DNA of 56,859 nucleotides from Desulfovibrio sp. (GCF_014803725.1 NZ_JAAVBE010000016.1:1-56859); one strand, 5' to 3'. Shown: positions 15,984-24,718, numbered from the stretch's first letter. A program made the numbers and translations. The notes: generated by a model from the sequence alone, not told the origin.

Positions 15984-17238
15984 TATTGCCTCCCTTGCCG
16001 TAGAAAGCGGCGTTGGCCTTGTTGATGTCAGCCGGGGTCCACACCTTCGGGCCGCCATTGGCGACGGGGCGCGTCAGGCTGTCCGCGGTGCGCCGGTTGT
16101 TGCCGGCGGCCGTGACAGCGGCCACGGCGCCAAAGGCCGCGGCAAGCTCGGGCGCGCTCGCGCGGGAGAGCGGCTTGTCGCCCAGAATGTCCCGCACGAG
16201 GCGGGCGCTATCCGCGTCGCGCATGGCGAGCGCCAGCGCCCCGCGCTGCACGGCGTCCGCACTGTCGCCGGCGCGCGCGCCCGCAAGGCCCATACCCTTG
16301 GCGCGGCGCACCATATCCGCGTCCGCCAGGCGCTTGGGCCGGCGGTCACGGGCGGGCGCGGACGGCTCTTCGTCCTGGGGGTTCGCCGGGTCGTCATCGT
16401 CGCAAGGGTCTTCATCCTGCGGGCTGCCGGGCTCCTCGTCCCGGGGATCGTCGTCGCCCGCTTTTTTGGGCATGAGCGCCTCGCAGAGCGTGCGCAGCAT
16501 GAGCTTGATCTCTTCCAGGCTGGCGGCCACGTCGTCGTCGGTGGTCGCCGGGGCCTGCTCCTCGTCCTTGCCGGGCGTGTCCTCGTCCGCGGGGGCCGGG
16601 TTTTCCTCGTCCGCGGCCTTGGCGGCTTCCTCGGCTTCCGCCGCATCCAGCCAGCGGCGCAGCCGCTGCCAGGGCGTACCCTTGGGCTTTTTGGCCATAG
16701 CTTCCTCATCCTTGATTTTGCAGCGCCCACCGGCCCTGCCGTGATCGACCAGGGCAACGTGGTTGCCCCGTATATGCGTCTGCCGCCCCACACCGGGGCG
16801 GATGCGCTCCACTTCCGCGTCATAGCCGCAAGACAATTCGCGCAGGCCGCCCTCAATGGCGGCAATGGCTTCCGCGTCCGTCACCAGGATGTCCGCCAGC
16901 ACAAGGTCGCTCGCGGGCCCGCTGCCCCGGCGCACATTGGTCACAATGCCGCGGGCAAGCTCGGCCCAGTTTTCCGGGGCCACGTCCTCGTCGGGGTGAT
17001 CCAGCGTGAGCGGCTTGCCCTCAAAACTGGCCAGCGCCTCCGGGCTAAAGACCTCGCTGTCGTCCCGGTAGACCAGCACTTCCTTGCCGGCAAAGCCTTC
17101 GGTTATGTCCTCGCTCACCTCTTCGGGCAGGTAGCGCATGACGCCAGTCCGCCCCAGGGCGGCCTCGCGGCACAGCAGGTAGCCCTCGGGCGTCTTGTCC
17201 AGGTGCTCGGAGAGATTCACAACGGTGCGGATACGCAT
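15976..17238 (-). CDS. DUF2213 prohead protease-scaffold fusion
   Basis: This 420-residue protein has an N-terminal DUF2213 domain (GYLLCREAALGRTGVMRYL, FEGKPLTLDHPDEDV with the His of the TxxHP motif, LRELSCGYDAEVE) over residues 1-150. A very acidic Asp/Glu/Pro-rich stretch (about residues 190-310) and a C-terminal assembly segment follow, as in self-cleaved scaffold fusions. The low-complexity middle is coding, not a repeat array. It would cleave and template the capsid. Confidence 0.88.
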   Translation of the reverse strand: MRIRTVVNLSEHLDKTPEGYLLCREAALGRTGVMRYLPEEVSEDITEGFAGKEVLVYRDDSEVFSPEALASFEGKPLTLDHPDEDVAPENWAELARGIVTNVRRGSGPASDLVLADILVTDAEAIAAIEGGLRELSCGYDAEVERIRPGVGRQTHIRGNHVALVDHGRAGGRCKIKDEEAMAKKPKGTPWQRLRRWLDAAEAEEAAKAADEENPAPADEDTPGKDEEQAPATTDDDVAASLEEIKLMLRTLCEALMPKKAGDDDPRDEEPGSPQDEDPCDDDDPANPQDEEPSAPARDRRPKRLADADMVRRAKGMGLAGARAGDSADAVQRGALALAMRDADSARLVRDILGDKPLSRASAPELAAAFGAVAAVTAAGNNRRTADSLTRPVANGGPKVWTPADINKANAAFYGKGGNNG

Positions 17239-17262
17239 GGGGGCAGCATGGACTTGGGGCGC

Positions 17263-17294
17263 AAAAAAAGCCCCCCCGAAAAAGTTCGGGGGGG
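17263..17294 (-). terminator. Intrinsic terminator after the toxin/immunity genes
   Basis: A 10-bp perfect stem (CCCCCCCGAA at 17271-17280, complement at 17285-17294) with an AAAG loop is followed on the minus strand by seven U residues. It lies between the DUF4926 gene and DUF2213, so the upstream head genes and the capsid genes may be separate transcripts or attenuated. Confidence 0.85.
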
Positions 17295-17394
17295 CCGGAA
17301 TTGTAAGACGTGTTTACAGGGTGTTTATCTTGCCGCCTGCTGCGTCAAACGGGGCCGTCCTGTAGGTCGGCCCATGTTGGCACTTAAAAATGTC

Positions 17395-17625
17395 TTAGAC
17401 GGCGTTTTTGACATAGGGGGCGAGATCGGCTTCCCGGGCGTAGAGGACGCCATAGCCGGATTCGGCCTTATCATCATCAAATTCCACCTCATATGTGTTG
17501 TCCGGGAAGACATTGATGACGGTCGCGAGCTGGCCGGCCTTCGCCGATACCTGTGTATCGCCGTAAAGGTCACGGCCCTTCAGGGAGTGCAGCAGCACAA
17601 CGCTGTCAAGGTCGTTATATGGCAT
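17395..17625 (-). CDS. DUF4926 protein, candidate immunity protein for the MuF toxin
   Basis: This 76-residue acidic protein reads YNDLDSVVLLHSLKGRDLYG, then AKAGQLATVINVFPDNTYEV and EFDDDKAESGYGVLYA. This is the DUF4926 pattern (small SH3-like barrel with G-x-vGTVvevy...yeVEF). DUF4926 genes commonly sit next to DUF6883 toxins. Its ATG (17625) overlaps the MuF gene's stop by 11 bases, so the two are translationally coupled. It would neutralise the toxin in the lysogen or producing cell, which is inferred. Confidence 0.78.
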   Translation of the reverse strand: MPYNDLDSVVLLHSLKGRDLYGDTQVSAKAGQLATVINVFPDNTYEVEFDDDKAESGYGVLYAREADLAPYVKNAV

Positions 17626-18880
17626 GGCTTTTTTTGTCCGGCAAAATATTTATGAGGCGCGGATGGGTTGAAATACTCTTTCCATCATCGGCCCTCTTAT
17701 AGAACCACGCCGTAATGACGTCAACAGTCTTGCCATTGGGCCCCGTTACGGGCACTCGCACATTAAACCGGATTCCTTTCTTGTCTGGCGTGCCGTGAGG
17801 CACGGCCTCCAGGTGCTCGAGGTAGGCCATGACCTGTTTTTCTATCATTGGGGCGTCCTTTGCCGTGGCTCCGATGGTCGCCTGCCAAAGAATCGCCTTA
17901 TCCTTCCCCCGTGGGTGATTAAAATCCATTGAATATGTGGTCAGCTTCTCCGGCACGAATATGGCCTTGTCCACGTTGAGCAGGGGCGCGTCCGGCACAT
18001 GCGGGATGACTTCCGAGCCCACGGACTTTTCCCATTGCGTCAGGAGACGCTTTTGCCCGCTCTCCCGCTCCTCCTCCTGCGTGGGGAGCATTGCGCGGTA
18101 TACGCCCTTGCCGTCGCTCCTGGGTATGACCGGCTCCGGGTAACAGCGGCAGTTGGGGAACTCGCCGGCATGCCCGGTCATGCCGTCAAGCGTGGGCGGC
18201 TCGCTCCACTTGACAAACTTGCCCTCCATGGCCCGGTGGCTCGGACGCGTGGCGCCGTCGCGCACACTGCGCCAAATGTAGCCCTCGCTCCCGAACTGCT
18301 CGGAGCGCGCTTGGGTGAGGGCCGTGGCGGCCTTGCTTACCTCGGTCACGGCTATGACCTTGGCGCGGGCCTTGGTGACGCCGTTGAGGCCATAGATCTC
18401 CTCGGCCATGTCCTCGGCGCGCATGCCTGTAATGAGGCTTTCGTGGGCCAGTTCGCCCGCGCGTAGTGCCGAGTCCAGCACCAGGGACTTGATGAGGCGC
18501 GTATTTTCGGCAATGCGCGCGGCCACAACCTGCCCCACGGCATCGCCGCCCAAAAATGTCCGCATGTCGTAGCCCATGCGGTGCGCCAGACGCGCAAACT
18601 TGTCCGCGTTGTCGCGCTCTATGCCAAGCACCATGTTGGCGGCCGTCTGCTGCGCCCAGGGGCCGATGGTCTCGGCATAGTCGCGCAAGGTTGCCTCAGC
18701 GTCCCGGGGGGGATATGTGGCCAGCACGCCCGCGATCTTGTCCGCCAGGCTTCTAAGGGCGCGCGCGTAGGCGCGCTCGGCCCCGCGCGAGGGCGTAAAC
18801 ACGCCCGCCTTGGCCTTGGCCGCGTCTGCCCATGACCACACCAGGCCGGGCCATGCCGGGGCGCGCCAGGGTGTGCTCAT
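17615..18880 (-). CDS. MuF-type minor head protein with C-terminal DUF6883-like toxin domain
   Basis: This is a 421-residue protein. Residues 1-250 are a phage minor head (MuF/SPP1 gp7) protein, ending in the diagnostic block THRAMEG-like PSHRAMEGKFVKW and GEFPNCRCYPEP. Residues about 300-415 form a second domain: KLTTYSMDFNHPRGKDKA, then GIRFNVRVPVTGPNGKTVDV and AWFYKRADDG..RLINILP. This matches DUF6883, seen at the C-termini of polymorphic toxins. MuF proteins with exchangeable toxin tails are a known temperate-phage toxin class. A coupled DUF4926 gene follows. The protein could be packed in the virion and delivered. Confidence 0.82.
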   Translation of the reverse strand: MSTPWRAPAWPGLVWSWADAAKAKAGVFTPSRGAERAYARALRSLADKIAGVLATYPPRDAEATLRDYAETIGPWAQQTAANMVLGIERDNADKFARLAHRMGYDMRTFLGGDAVGQVVAARIAENTRLIKSLVLDSALRAGELAHESLITGMRAEDMAEEIYGLNGVTKARAKVIAVTEVSKAATALTQARSEQFGSEGYIWRSVRDGATRPSHRAMEGKFVKWSEPPTLDGMTGHAGEFPNCRCYPEPVIPRSDGKGVYRAMLPTQEEERESGQKRLLTQWEKSVGSEVIPHVPDAPLLNVDKAIFVPEKLTTYSMDFNHPRGKDKAILWQATIGATAKDAPMIEKQVMAYLEHLEAVPHGTPDKKGIRFNVRVPVTGPNGKTVDVITAWFYKRADDGKSISTHPRLINILPDKKSHAI

Positions 18881-20283
18881 TGCTGGTCAGGGGCCGCGGG
18901 TGTTGCCAGGCCGGCGAGACCTGCCCCGAGCTCGGGCAATGCCGGGGCGGCCTCGGCCTTTTTGGCGGCCTCGATGTCCGCGTCCGTAATGCCCGCAAAG
19001 CGCCCCGTGAGGCGCGAGGAGTCGCGCAGGGCGGCAAGGGCCTGGGGCTCCTTGATGATGCCCCCTTGCGTAAGTGCCGCCACGGTCTGCGCGTCCGCCG
19101 TGGCAATTTGCGCCTTGTCCATTTCCGACGGCTGCATCAGGCTCTCAAACGCAAACGTAAAGCCCTCGGGCAAATCCTCGCCCCACAGGTGGCGCGAGAG
19201 CACGGCAAACACCACGTCCAGGGCGGGCCTAAGGTCGTCATCCTGCAAGGTGGATATGGTGTCGTAGTAGGTGCGCAGATCCGACTCGCCGCTGCTGAAG
19301 CCCTTGGGGCTCTGCCCCAAAAGACGCACCAGGGGGATGCCCGTCGCCCCCGCGATCTGCTCGGCAAAGGCCTGCAAGGCGTCGTACATGCCCGCAAAGG
19401 TATAGCCGGTCGTAAAAAAGGTGTCGTTTTTGTCCAGCAGGGTAATACCTTCGTTGCTCTGCATCTGCCGGATCATCTCAAATTGCTTGACCAGCGCGGT
19501 CTCGGCGCGGCCGCCCGTGGCCAGGATGGCGCGCAGCCCCTCCACGCCTATGACGCGCAGGAAAGACTTGTACAGCAAGTTTGCGCTGCCCTGCGTGGCG
19601 CTGTCATAGGCAATAAGCCTGTCGTAGGCCTGCTCCACCACGCTGGCGCCCCAGTGCTGCTCGGTGCGGCGCTGCTGCCAGGGCAGCTCAACGCCGATGA
19701 AGCGCAAAACGCGGCTGTGGTGGATTTTCTGGCGGTCAAAGCCCTCGCCGGTGTTGACCGTATAATACTCGGGATAGCCCAAAAGCGGGCCCAGGTCGTC
19801 GATAAGTTCGGTGCTGGGCGTCAGTTGCCAGCGGTCGAGCACATGCAGGCCGCGGAAGCTGCCCCGGGCAACTGCCGAAATATCCAGGGGCCGCGCCAGG
19901 TCGTCCCCGTCAATGAGCAGCACGGCCAGCGCGCCGCCGTAGAGCCGCGCCCACTTGATAGCATCCGAGAGTCGCCCCGGGCAGCCCAGGCGGCGATAAG
20001 CCTGCCAGAGCTCGTCGGTTTTGCCCACGTCCCATTGCGCTTGGATGTCAACGCCGCCGCGCACCATGTCCTCGGCCACCACGTTGACCATGCGGCCCAC
20101 GAGCCAGCTTGTGCGGTACATGTCCTCAAGTTGCAGGCGGTCGCGCGTGAGATAGCCCCCGGCCTGGTAGCCGCTTTGGGCGAGCATGTTGTCCTCGCCC
20201 AAGCCCAGCCGCGCCACGAAATTCTGGAAGCCGTCCCGCATGCGCAGGCTGCGCCGCGCCTGTTTTGCCTTGGGTCTAATCAT
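18877..20283 (-). CDS. DUF1073-type portal protein
   Basis: The product has 468 residues from ATG 20283, which overlaps the terminase stop by 8 bases. Conserved-looking portal sections are YRTSWLVGRMVNVVAEDMVR, SDAIKWARLYGGALAVLLID and AGATGIPLVRLLGQSPKGFS, followed by SGESDLRTYYDTISTLQDDD. This is the DUF1073/phage_portal_3 group found upstream of MuF genes. Database entries of this group are sometimes labelled anti-CBASS Acb1-like because of a fused or neighbouring domain; I see only portal sequence here. It forms the dodecameric head vertex. Confidence 0.9.
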   Translation of the reverse strand: MIRPKAKQARRSLRMRDGFQNFVARLGLGEDNMLAQSGYQAGGYLTRDRLQLEDMYRTSWLVGRMVNVVAEDMVRGGVDIQAQWDVGKTDELWQAYRRLGCPGRLSDAIKWARLYGGALAVLLIDGDDLARPLDISAVARGSFRGLHVLDRWQLTPSTELIDDLGPLLGYPEYYTVNTGEGFDRQKIHHSRVLRFIGVELPWQQRRTEQHWGASVVEQAYDRLIAYDSATQGSANLLYKSFLRVIGVEGLRAILATGGRAETALVKQFEMIRQMQSNEGITLLDKNDTFFTTGYTFAGMYDALQAFAEQIAGATGIPLVRLLGQSPKGFSSGESDLRTYYDTISTLQDDDLRPALDVVFAVLSRHLWGEDLPEGFTFAFESLMQPSEMDKAQIATADAQTVAALTQGGIIKEPQALAALRDSSRLTGRFAGITDADIEAAKKAEAAPALPELGAGLAGLATPAAPDQQ

Positions 20284-21706
20284 CGGCAAGTTTCTCCCAT
20301 ACGCTCAAGCCGTGGCTCTTGAGATAGCGCAAGGCCTGGCTGGTGGCGTCCACCTGGTCGTCGTGGGCCCCCGCGGGGAAGGCCACGAGTTCTTCCTTGT
20401 ATTCATCCAGCCAGGGCGCGGCCGCCGGAAGGTACACATTGCCCCCGGCAAACAGCGCCGTCACGGCATAGGCCCGGGCAATCTTGCTGCCGTCCGGCTC
20501 AATGGGCACAAGCCCGGGCACGTCGTCGCGCAGGGCGTCCAGCACGGCCGGCCCGTTGGCCTTGTCCTCAATAAGCACGGCCGATGTCTCCGGGTGCCGC
20601 ACACACATGGCCAGCACCGCGGCCTTGCTGGCCGTAAAGCCCATGCGCGCCCGGTGCTGCTCGAGCAGGTAGTAGGCAACGCCCGCGCGGGCCCACAACT
20701 GGCCCACCACAAAGTCCGAGCCGTCCGTGTCCTTAAAGGTCATGTCCCAGGACTGGATCACCTCGTCAAAGCGCTCCGGCAAGTCTCCGCGCCGCCATGT
20801 CCTGAACCATGCCTCGTCAAAGATGTTGCCGCCGTCCGCCACCGGGCTCTGCTGGTACAGGGCAGACCATTGCGTAGGCGAGAGCGTGGCCCGTGTTTCC
20901 AGCAGCTTCTCCACCGGGTGCAGCTCCGGCACCAGGGCGCGGCCTTCGGCGTCCAGCGCCGGGAACTTCAGGTGCTCGGCGCGGCTGTTTCTTTTGCTCA
21001 CCGTGCCTATAAGGTCGTCCACGGCCCAGCTTGTAGCCATGATGATTTGCCCGGAGCGCCGGGAAAGGCGGGTCAGAAAGACCGTGTTGTACCAGCCCTC
21101 AATGGTGCGCTTGACCGTGGCCGAGCGGGCCTCCTCCTCATTTTTGATGGGGTCGTCGATGATGCCTATATCGACGCTCTTGCCGGTCAAGGCGCCGCCC
21201 ACGCCCGCGCAAATGTAGTACCCGCGGCGCCCCACAATATCGAAGCGGTCAGAATTGCGGAGCGCCAGGCCCTCCAATGTCACCACGCGCTTGGGGTTCA
21301 GGGACGCATGGGGGAAGAGGGTGGCGTATTCCTCGCTCATCATGATGCGTTGCACGTCCCGGTTCATGTCCCGGGCGAGGTCAGCGCCATAACTGCACGC
21401 CGCAATGCGGAGGTCAGGGTTCTGCCCGAAGGCAAAGGGGGGAAACATGCGGGAGACAAGCTGGCTCTTGCCATGCTGCGGGGGCGCCTGAAACAGCTTG
21501 ACCGGGCGGCGCCCGGCCAGCACGGCCTCCAGGAAGTCATCCAGCGCGCCGCAGACGGTGCGGGAAAAGTCGCTATGGATGTAGTCCGGCATTATGTAGG
21601 AGACAAAGGCCGCCATATGCCGCCGGGCCTGCTCGGCCTTGAGGGCGCGCCGCTCCTGCTCGCGCTGTAAACACTCGATGGCCTGCGCGCGTTTATGCGC
21701 CGGCAT
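20276..21706 (-). CDS. terL: Terminase large subunit
   Basis: This 476-residue protein has an ATPase with Walker A APPQHGKS (residues 74-81) and Walker B VDIGIIDDP (178-186). A nuclease domain follows with SWDMTFKDTDGSD and the terminal HDDQVDA motif. It translocates DNA and cuts it during headful packaging. It overlaps both the small terminase (14 bases) and the portal (8 bases), the usual packaging-module order. Confidence 0.95.
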   Translation of the reverse strand: MPAHKRAQAIECLQREQERRALKAEQARRHMAAFVSYIMPDYIHSDFSRTVCGALDDFLEAVLAGRRPVKLFQAPPQHGKSQLVSRMFPPFAFGQNPDLRIAACSYGADLARDMNRDVQRIMMSEEYATLFPHASLNPKRVVTLEGLALRNSDRFDIVGRRGYYICAGVGGALTGKSVDIGIIDDPIKNEEEARSATVKRTIEGWYNTVFLTRLSRRSGQIIMATSWAVDDLIGTVSKRNSRAEHLKFPALDAEGRALVPELHPVEKLLETRATLSPTQWSALYQQSPVADGGNIFDEAWFRTWRRGDLPERFDEVIQSWDMTFKDTDGSDFVVGQLWARAGVAYYLLEQHRARMGFTASKAAVLAMCVRHPETSAVLIEDKANGPAVLDALRDDVPGLVPIEPDGSKIARAYAVTALFAGGNVYLPAAAPWLDEYKEELVAFPAGAHDDQVDATSQALRYLKSHGLSVWEKLADD

Positions 21707-22280
21707 GGGGCACTTCCACGGTCAATTCGGCCAGCTTGCGCGCCAGGTCTTCGTCCGAGAGTTCTTTTATGGAGGCCGCGCTGCCAAGCTCGCGCACGCG
21801 CGCGCGGATCTGCTCGCTTGCCTCGCGCCGGGCCTCCTCGCGGATACGCTTGGCAAAGTCCGCCTCAAGGGTCATGGCCTGGGAAAGGTTCTTGAAACTG
21901 CGCGCCAGGCGGTCGATTTCCGCGGCGTCCACCTTGGCGTCCGGGTTGCCCATGCGATCCTGTATAGCGCGGTAGCAGATGCCGCGCAGCATCTCCACCA
22001 AAAGGCGCCCCTGCTCGCTCTCCACGCTTTCCGCGCCAAGCTCCTGCGCCAGCGCCCGGGCCATGTCCCGGTTTTCGCGCATGACCTTGGCCGCCGCCTC
22101 AAAATTGCTCGAATAGCGCCACAGGGCCGTCCGGCTGGGCGCGGCCTCGCCCTCGGCCGCACATTTTGCGGCCACAAAGGCGTGGAGCTCGTCCAGTGTC
22201 ATGCGGCCCTGGGCCAGGGCCTTGTCGATCTGGCTGCGCAAGGAAAGCGGCAGGCGCGTCACCGTGCTTTTGCGGCCCAT
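21693..22280 (-). CDS. DUF3486 Mu gp27-like small terminase
   Basis: This 195-residue protein starts at MGRKSTVTRLPLSLRSQIDK (Arg/Lys-rich DNA-binding start). The section RTALWRYSSNFEAAAKVMRE and the long helical region after it, ending LSDEDLARKLAELTVEV, fit DUF3486 (Mu gp27 group). A much longer in-frame start overlaps the preceding gene and is rejected. It would recognise phage DNA for packaging. Confidence 0.88.
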   Translation of the reverse strand: MGRKSTVTRLPLSLRSQIDKALAQGRMTLDELHAFVAAKCAAEGEAAPSRTALWRYSSNFEAAAKVMRENRDMARALAQELGAESVESEQGRLLVEMLRGICYRAIQDRMGNPDAKVDAAEIDRLARSFKNLSQAMTLEADFAKRIREEARREASEQIRARVRELGSAASIKELSDEDLARKLAELTVEVPHAGA

Positions 22281-22281
22281 A

Positions 22282-22590
22282 TTAGTCCCCCAGCCGGGGC
22301 CGCTTGATGCCCGGCACCACCACAAGGCCCCTTGCCACCTCCACGCCCCGGGACGTGACACGGAAAATAGGCACCGTGCCCACGTATTCAACGCGCAAAA
22401 GCCCCCGCTCCTCCAGATACGACGCGTCCTCCATGACCTGCACGCGCGGCACGCGGTGCGCCATGAGTTCCAGGGCGTCCTGCATGACGCTGGCGCTCAT
22501 GCGGCCGTCCGCCTCCTCGGCCAGGAAGCGCAGGATGACCAGGCGGCGGTCTTGCGCAAGGCGCTCCTGAAATTCCGCATTGTAAGACAT
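22282..22590 (-). CDS. Mu gp26-like winged-helix protein
   Basis: This 102-residue protein (QDRRLVILRFLAEEADGRMS, then RVQVMEDASYLEERGLLRVE and TSRGVEVARGLVVVPGIKRP) is a small winged-helix protein of the VpaChn25_0724 / Mu gp26 type. It always lies just before gp27-like genes. Its role in Mu-like phages is not established. It ends one base before the start codon of the small terminase. Confidence 0.8.
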   Translation of the reverse strand: MSYNAEFQERLAQDRRLVILRFLAEEADGRMSASVMQDALELMAHRVPRVQVMEDASYLEERGLLRVEYVGTVPIFRVTSRGVEVARGLVVVPGIKRPRLGD

Positions 22591-22605
22591 TTCCGCCCAG
22601 CCCTC

Positions 22606-22998
22606 CTACTTCATATGGACTTCCTGGAACATGTCCACGGTGCGTTCCAGGCGGCTTATCATGTGCTCAAAGCCATCCATCTGCGCGCGCAGGCCTTTGA
22701 CATCGCCCTCCAGTTCTTTGACCGTCACCATGATGTCCTGGAGCTCGGCCGAGGTGGGCAAATTGTCCAGCTTGCCGCTGAGGGCCTGCAATGTCGTGGC
22801 GCGCGCGTTCTGGCGCCGCTCCACAGCATCAATGCGGGCCTCGAGGCCGGCATTGGCGCTTTTGCGGCAGGCCTCGCAGTCCTGCCGGGTCACAAAGACC
22901 TTCTTAATAGACCACCACAGCCACAGGCAGGCGCCCGTGGCCACAAACTGAATGATGCCCGGCAGGTAATGCCAGAGCAAAGAGGCCACATGCTCCAT
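22606..22998 (-). CDS. DUF2730 Mu gp25-like membrane-anchored coiled-coil protein
   Basis: This 130-residue protein has one N-terminal membrane segment (about residues 10-30, LPGIIQFVATGACLWLWWSI) followed by a long heptad-like coiled coil (LSGKLDNLPTSAELQDIMVT onward). This is the DUF2730 arrangement in the same position as in Mu. A CEACRK pair follows the membrane helix. Confidence 0.82.
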   Translation of the reverse strand: MEHVASLLWHYLPGIIQFVATGACLWLWWSIKKVFVTRQDCEACRKSANAGLEARIDAVERRQNARATTLQALSGKLDNLPTSAELQDIMVTVKELEGDVKGLRAQMDGFEHMISRLERTVDMFQEVHMK

Positions 22999-23309
22999 TA
23001 GTCATCTCCCGGCGCGGGCGCCTTGGCTGGCGGCTCGGCTGGCATAAGTTGCGCCTCGTAGCAGTCCAGGGCATCCGAGAGTCCGGCAATATAGTCCCGC
23101 ATGATCTGGTCGCGCCGCTTCAGCAGCGCATAGCCCCGGGGGCTCTCCAGCAGGTCAAGCCCGGAGAGCCTGGGCAGCTCCGGGGCGGCAGGGCGCGCGC
23201 AACGCGCGGGCCAGATGATAACCGGCGCAGACTCGCGCGGGGCCGGGGCGCCCGCGCAGGCGCTACAAAGGGCGGTCAAGATCAGCACACAAGGCACGGC
23301 GCGTGGCAT
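22998..23309 (-). CDS. Rz1-like outer-membrane spanin lipoprotein
   Basis: This 103-residue protein has a signal peptide ending in a lipobox ([10 protein letters not shown]; Cys at about residue 18) followed by a Pro/Ala-rich stretch. Its start lies within the 3' part of the i-spanin gene (47-base overlap), the standard Rz/Rz1 architecture. With Rz it would fuse inner and outer membranes at lysis. Confidence 0.82.
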   Translation of the reverse strand: MPRAVPCVLILTALCSACAGAPAPRESAPVIIWPARCARPAAPELPRLSGLDLLESPRGYALLKRRDQIMRDYIAGLSDALDCYEAQLMPAEPPAKAPAPGDD

Positions 23310-23649
23310 CGTCCGGCACTCCCTGGGCTTCCGCCCCGCTCATGGAGCGGAGGGTCATGTTGGTAAGGATGTCCTGCCAGCGCCCGGCATCAGCGCGGGC
23401 GGCGGTCTCGCGGTCAAGGCAGGCCTGCGCCTGCACCATGAGGGCCTGTGTGGCCGTGTTGGCGCGGTCATTGGCCGCCTTCCACATGGCGATATTTTCG
23501 CGGAGCTGCCCCATTTCAGCCCCGGCACGGGCGGCCTTGGCCCTCCACCGGGCGGCTTCCGCCTGTGCTGCCGTGACCTCCAGTTGCTTGATGGCAATGG
23601 CCCCGACGATGACCGCCCCGAAAAAGAGGTAGATGATGGTATCTCTCAC
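23263..23649 (-). CDS. Rz-like inner-membrane spanin
   Basis: This 128-residue protein starts at a GTG (23649) that overlaps the endolysin stop by 4 bases. An N-terminal membrane anchor ([17 protein letters not shown]) precedes a long charged coiled coil ([37 protein letters not shown]). This is typical of i-spanins. The in-frame upstream extension is antisense or shadow sequence. Confidence 0.82.
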   Translation of the reverse strand: MRDTIIYLFFGAVIVGAIAIKQLEVTAAQAEAARWRAKAARAGAEMGQLRENIAMWKAANDRANTATQALMVQAQACLDRETAARADAGRWQDILTNMTLRSMSGAEAQGVPDDATRRALCADLDRPL

Positions 23650-24326
23650 GGCCGCCCCTCCTGGGTGGCAAGCTCGGCCAGCGCCGGGCGGTAGCGCTCG
23701 CGGCGCTCGCCCATGACGTTGCGCACATAGGCCCGGTTGACGCTGTAGGGGGATTTGTCCGCATAGGCCTTGCCCATGCTCTTGCGCGACTTTCGGCTGT
23801 GCGTCTCCACATGGCCGCGCCACCGGCCCTGGTCACAGCCCTTGACACGCCCGCAATAGGCGCGGTCTTGCAACACGCCGCCAAGGCCCCCGTTGTAGGC
23901 CGCCAGCATCATGGCCGCGCGGTCGTCGTCCGTGGCGCAGCCCTTGAGGGCGTTCCAGGCGTGGCGATCCTTGAGAAGGAGCGCGCGCAACTGGAGGCGC
24001 GGGTCATAGCGGTCTTCCCAGCGCCACGTCTTGAGGCTGGCATGGAGCCTGCGCACGTCGTCAAAATTGTTAAAGCGCACCTTGCCGGCGCTGTCGTAGG
24101 CGATGGTTATCTGCCCGAGCCCAAAGCCATACTCGCGCGAGGTCTTGAGCTCGGTGCGCGGGTTCCAGCAGCGCCGGTCGCGCAGGCCGTAGCACGTCTC
24201 TTGCTCCACCTGGCCGGCATAGATGGCCGGGTCGTAAAAGTCCGGCGTGTAGGCCAGGTGCTCCTCAAAGAGCATGGGCAGGTAGAGTTGCGCCAAGAGC
24301 GGCAGCGCCAGCAGGGCCGAGGCCAT
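23646..24326 (-). CDS. Phage endolysin, lytic transglycosylase-like
   Basis: This 226-residue protein has a hydrophobic N-terminus ([19 protein letters not shown]) that could act as a signal-anchor. An SLT-like core follows: [10 protein letters not shown] with the likely catalytic Glu, then [15 protein letters not shown] and the late [16 protein letters not shown] motif. These three blocks are the lytic transglycosylase signature. It degrades peptidoglycan and sits between holin and spanins. Confidence 0.85.
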   Translation of the reverse strand: MASALLALPLLAQLYLPMLFEEHLAYTPDFYDPAIYAGQVEQETCYGLRDRRCWNPRTELKTSREYGFGLGQITIAYDSAGKVRFNNFDDVRRLHASLKTWRWEDRYDPRLQLRALLLKDRHAWNALKGCATDDDRAAMMLAAYNGGLGGVLQDRAYCGRVKGCDQGRWRGHVETHSRKSRKSMGKAYADKSPYSVNRAYVRNVMGERRERYRPALAELATQEGRP

Positions 24327-24328
24327 GG

Positions 24329-24649
24329 TTACTTGCCCCAGGCCATAAGGGTTATGAGCAGCCCGAGGATCAGGATCACCCGCGCCAGCACCACCAGCGC
24401 CGAGGCCACGTTGCCCTCCACCAGCGCCGCGCGGATATGCTTGGAGAGACGCAGGTAGGGCATGAGTATCTTGGAGAGCATGAGGGCGGCGCCGGCCATG
24501 CCGATGACATATGCCAGGTAGCCGGCGAGTCCCAAGGTGGCCGCGGGGTCAGTCAAAAGGCCCAGGCCCAGGCCGGCCGCCAACAGCAGGAGCGCGCGGA
24601 AGTCGTAGAGCGGGCGCAGGGTGGCAAACAGTTTTTTGAGCAGGTTCAT
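24329..24649 (-). CDS. Putative holin
   Basis: This 106-residue protein has three or four hydrophobic segments ([55 protein letters not shown]) and a basic N-terminus. It is first of the lysis genes. Its AGGAGG ribosome site lies in the 3' arm of a strong hairpin just upstream, so translation and transcription may be gated. Confidence 0.75.
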   Translation of the reverse strand: MNLLKKLFATLRPLYDFRALLLLAAGLGLGLLTDPAATLGLAGYLAYVIGMAGAALMLSKILMPYLRLSKHIRAALVEGNVASALVVLARVILILGLLITLMAWGK

Positions 24650-24684
24650 AAAAAAGCCTCCTGCGCTGGTGTAGCGCAGGAGGC
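24650..24684 (-). terminator. Terminator-like hairpin that contains the holin ribosome site
   Basis: A perfect 12-bp stem (GCCTCCTGCGCT at 24656-24667, complement at 24673-24684) with a 5-base loop is followed on the minus strand by six U residues and then directly by the holin ATG. The holin Shine-Dalgarno AGGAGG (24662-24657) is inside the stem. Confidence 0.85.
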
Positions 24685-24692
24685 CTTTGAAA

Positions 24693-24718
24693 ATAGCCCC
24701 GAACTTGTTCGGGGCTAT
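24693..24718 (-). terminator. Terminator at the end of the Mor operon
   Basis: A perfect 12-bp stem (ATAGCCCCGAAC and its complement) with a TT loop overlaps the stop of the 98-aa gene and is followed on the minus strand by UUUUC. It is the first of two hairpins before the lysis genes. Confidence 0.8.

Noticed and set aside
16350..16660. Tandem repeat or CRISPR-like array in the acidic region
   Set aside because: The repetitive look comes from Asp/Glu/Pro codons of the scaffold; no regular spacers exist. No CRISPR array is seen anywhere in the window.
16013..16744. Ser/Ala-rich 243-codon plus-strand frame
   Set aside because: It mirrors the acidic scaffold region of the DUF2213 gene; low complexity and no start context.
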